Shown in pieces: positions 5,652 to 6,077 of a DNA stretch of 6,077 nucleotides (within the stretch, counting starts at the first letter, position 1; each line of letters begins with the position of its first letter). Where the stretch lies: the NCBI GenBank assembly GCA_023392395.1, contig JAEVZE010000451.1:1-6077 (forward strand), read 5' to 3'. The notes under the pieces are model-generated. The model had not been told where the DNA came from and made no database searches. It saw only the letters and a list, made by a program, of their open reading frames with translations. Origin of the DNA: Bacillota bacterium (lineage in GTDB: Bacteria > Bacillota > Clostridia > Christensenellales > Aristaeellaceae). The position numbers and the translations under genes are program-made.

Positions 5652-5682
5652 TTTACATCGCCGCAATTTGTGGTAAAATAAG
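5652..5682 (+). promoter_or_regulatory. Divergent promoter for the oxidoreductase gene
   Basis: TTTACA (5652-5657), 16-nt spacer and TAAAAT (5674-5679), with TGG directly before the -10 giving an extended -10. The start would be near 5686, leaving a leader of about 87 nt before the ATG at 5773. The stretch GTGGTAAAATAAG (5670-5682) is identical to the -10 region of the csp promoter. Confidence 0.75.
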
Positions 5683-5772
5683 CATGAATGCCCAGTTGAA
5701 GGCAGCCGGGAGCGTCCGAACGCGCGCGGAAAGCAGCGTGCGGCGCATCCGACGACGTGCGGGAGGGAACCT

Positions 5773-6077
5773 ATGTACAACATTTTGCTGGGAGGAGCGG
5801 CGGGACAGGGCGTGGACACCACCACGGCCATTCTGGAAAAGCTGCTCAAACGGGCGGGCTACCACATCCTGACTGTTCGGGACTTCATGTCGCGCATCCG
5901 GGGCGGACACAATTTTTCGCTTTTGCGCCTTGGTCCGCAAGCGGTCTATTCCCACGACAAGCTGGTTAACGCCATCGTGGCGCTGAACGAGGAGACCTAC
6001 CACCTTCACCGGGAGGAACTGCTGCCCGGCGGCTTCATCCTGTGCGACAGCGCGCTCCAGATTGACGACCCCCGCAC
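5773..6077 (+). CDS. korA: 2-oxoacid:acceptor oxidoreductase, N-terminal gamma domain (partial)
   Basis: First 101 codons of a gene that continues beyond the right edge. The N-terminus LLGGAAGQGVDT (5-16) and the later SRIRGGHNFSLL (40-51) are characteristic of the gamma domain of pyruvate/2-oxoacid:ferredoxin oxidoreductases. The GGAAGxG form together with RIRGGH points to KorA-type proteins, in which the gamma domain is fused ahead of the alpha domain. Such enzymes decarboxylate 2-oxoacids oxidatively to acyl-CoA with ferredoxin as acceptor and are typical of anaerobes. GGGAGGG (5761-5767) lies 5 nt before the ATG. A separate gamma subunit, or an indolepyruvate oxidoreductase subunit, cannot be excluded without the rest of the gene. 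It is divergent from the ATP-grasp operon, and no functional link is evident. Confidence 0.85.
   Translation, partial: MYNILLGGAAGQGVDTTTAILEKLLKRAGYHILTVRDFMSRIRGGHNFSLLRLGPQAVYSHDKLVNAIVALNEETYHLHREELLPGGFILCDSALQIDDPR

Noticed and set aside
5684..5872. Small plus-strand frame starting near the oxidoreductase transcription start
   Set aside because: Its ATG is at or before the predicted transcription start, it has no ribosome binding site, and it runs out of frame into the oxidoreductase gene.

Overview
The window looks like chromosomal DNA from a GC-rich anaerobic Gram-positive bacterium, most likely a Clostridia-type Firmicute. This is inferred from the near-consensus sigma-A promoters, the strong GGAGG-type ribosome binding sites, and the start of a ferredoxin-dependent 2-oxoacid oxidoreductase gene. 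No 16S or other taxonomic marker is present. Six complete genes and one more lie on the minus strand (seven in all), and one truncated gene at the right edge lies on the plus strand.

Left part, 46-1780, minus strand: a cold-shock module. A CspA-type cold-shock protein (1418-1633) has an excellent promoter (TTGACA, 17-nt spacer, TAAAAT) and a leader of about 112 nt holding a long hairpin. Downstream lies a DEAD-box RNA helicase (46-1185). Between the two genes are a 166-bp near-perfectly symmetric inverted-repeat element (1256-1421), whose end contains the csp stop codon, and a second strong hairpin with a short U-tract (1206-1239) just ahead of the helicase. I see no separate promoter for the helicase, so it may depend on read-through from csp.

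Centre, 1821-5596, minus strand: a compact five-gene operon driven by a perfect-consensus promoter (TTGACA, 17 nt, TATAAT). The order is D-Ala-D-Ala-ligase-like ATP-grasp enzyme, small stand-alone SET-domain protein, second ATP-grasp paralogue, GNAT acetyltransferase, histidine phosphatase. Two of the junctions are 4-base ATGA stop/start overlaps, one gap is 10 nt and one is 51 nt. A plausible terminator follows at 1821-1853. The content (two ATP-dependent carboxylate-amine ligases, a methyltransferase-type SET domain, an acetyltransferase and a phosphatase) suggests an uncharacterised pathway that builds or modifies a small amide or peptide-like molecule. The product cannot be deduced from the sequence. 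This operon is the best candidate here for an undescribed system.

Right edge, 5652-6077, plus strand: a divergent promoter (TTTACA, 16 nt, extended TAAAAT) and the first 101 codons of a 2-oxoacid:acceptor oxidoreductase, probably a KorA-type subunit with an N-terminal gamma domain. It runs off the window.
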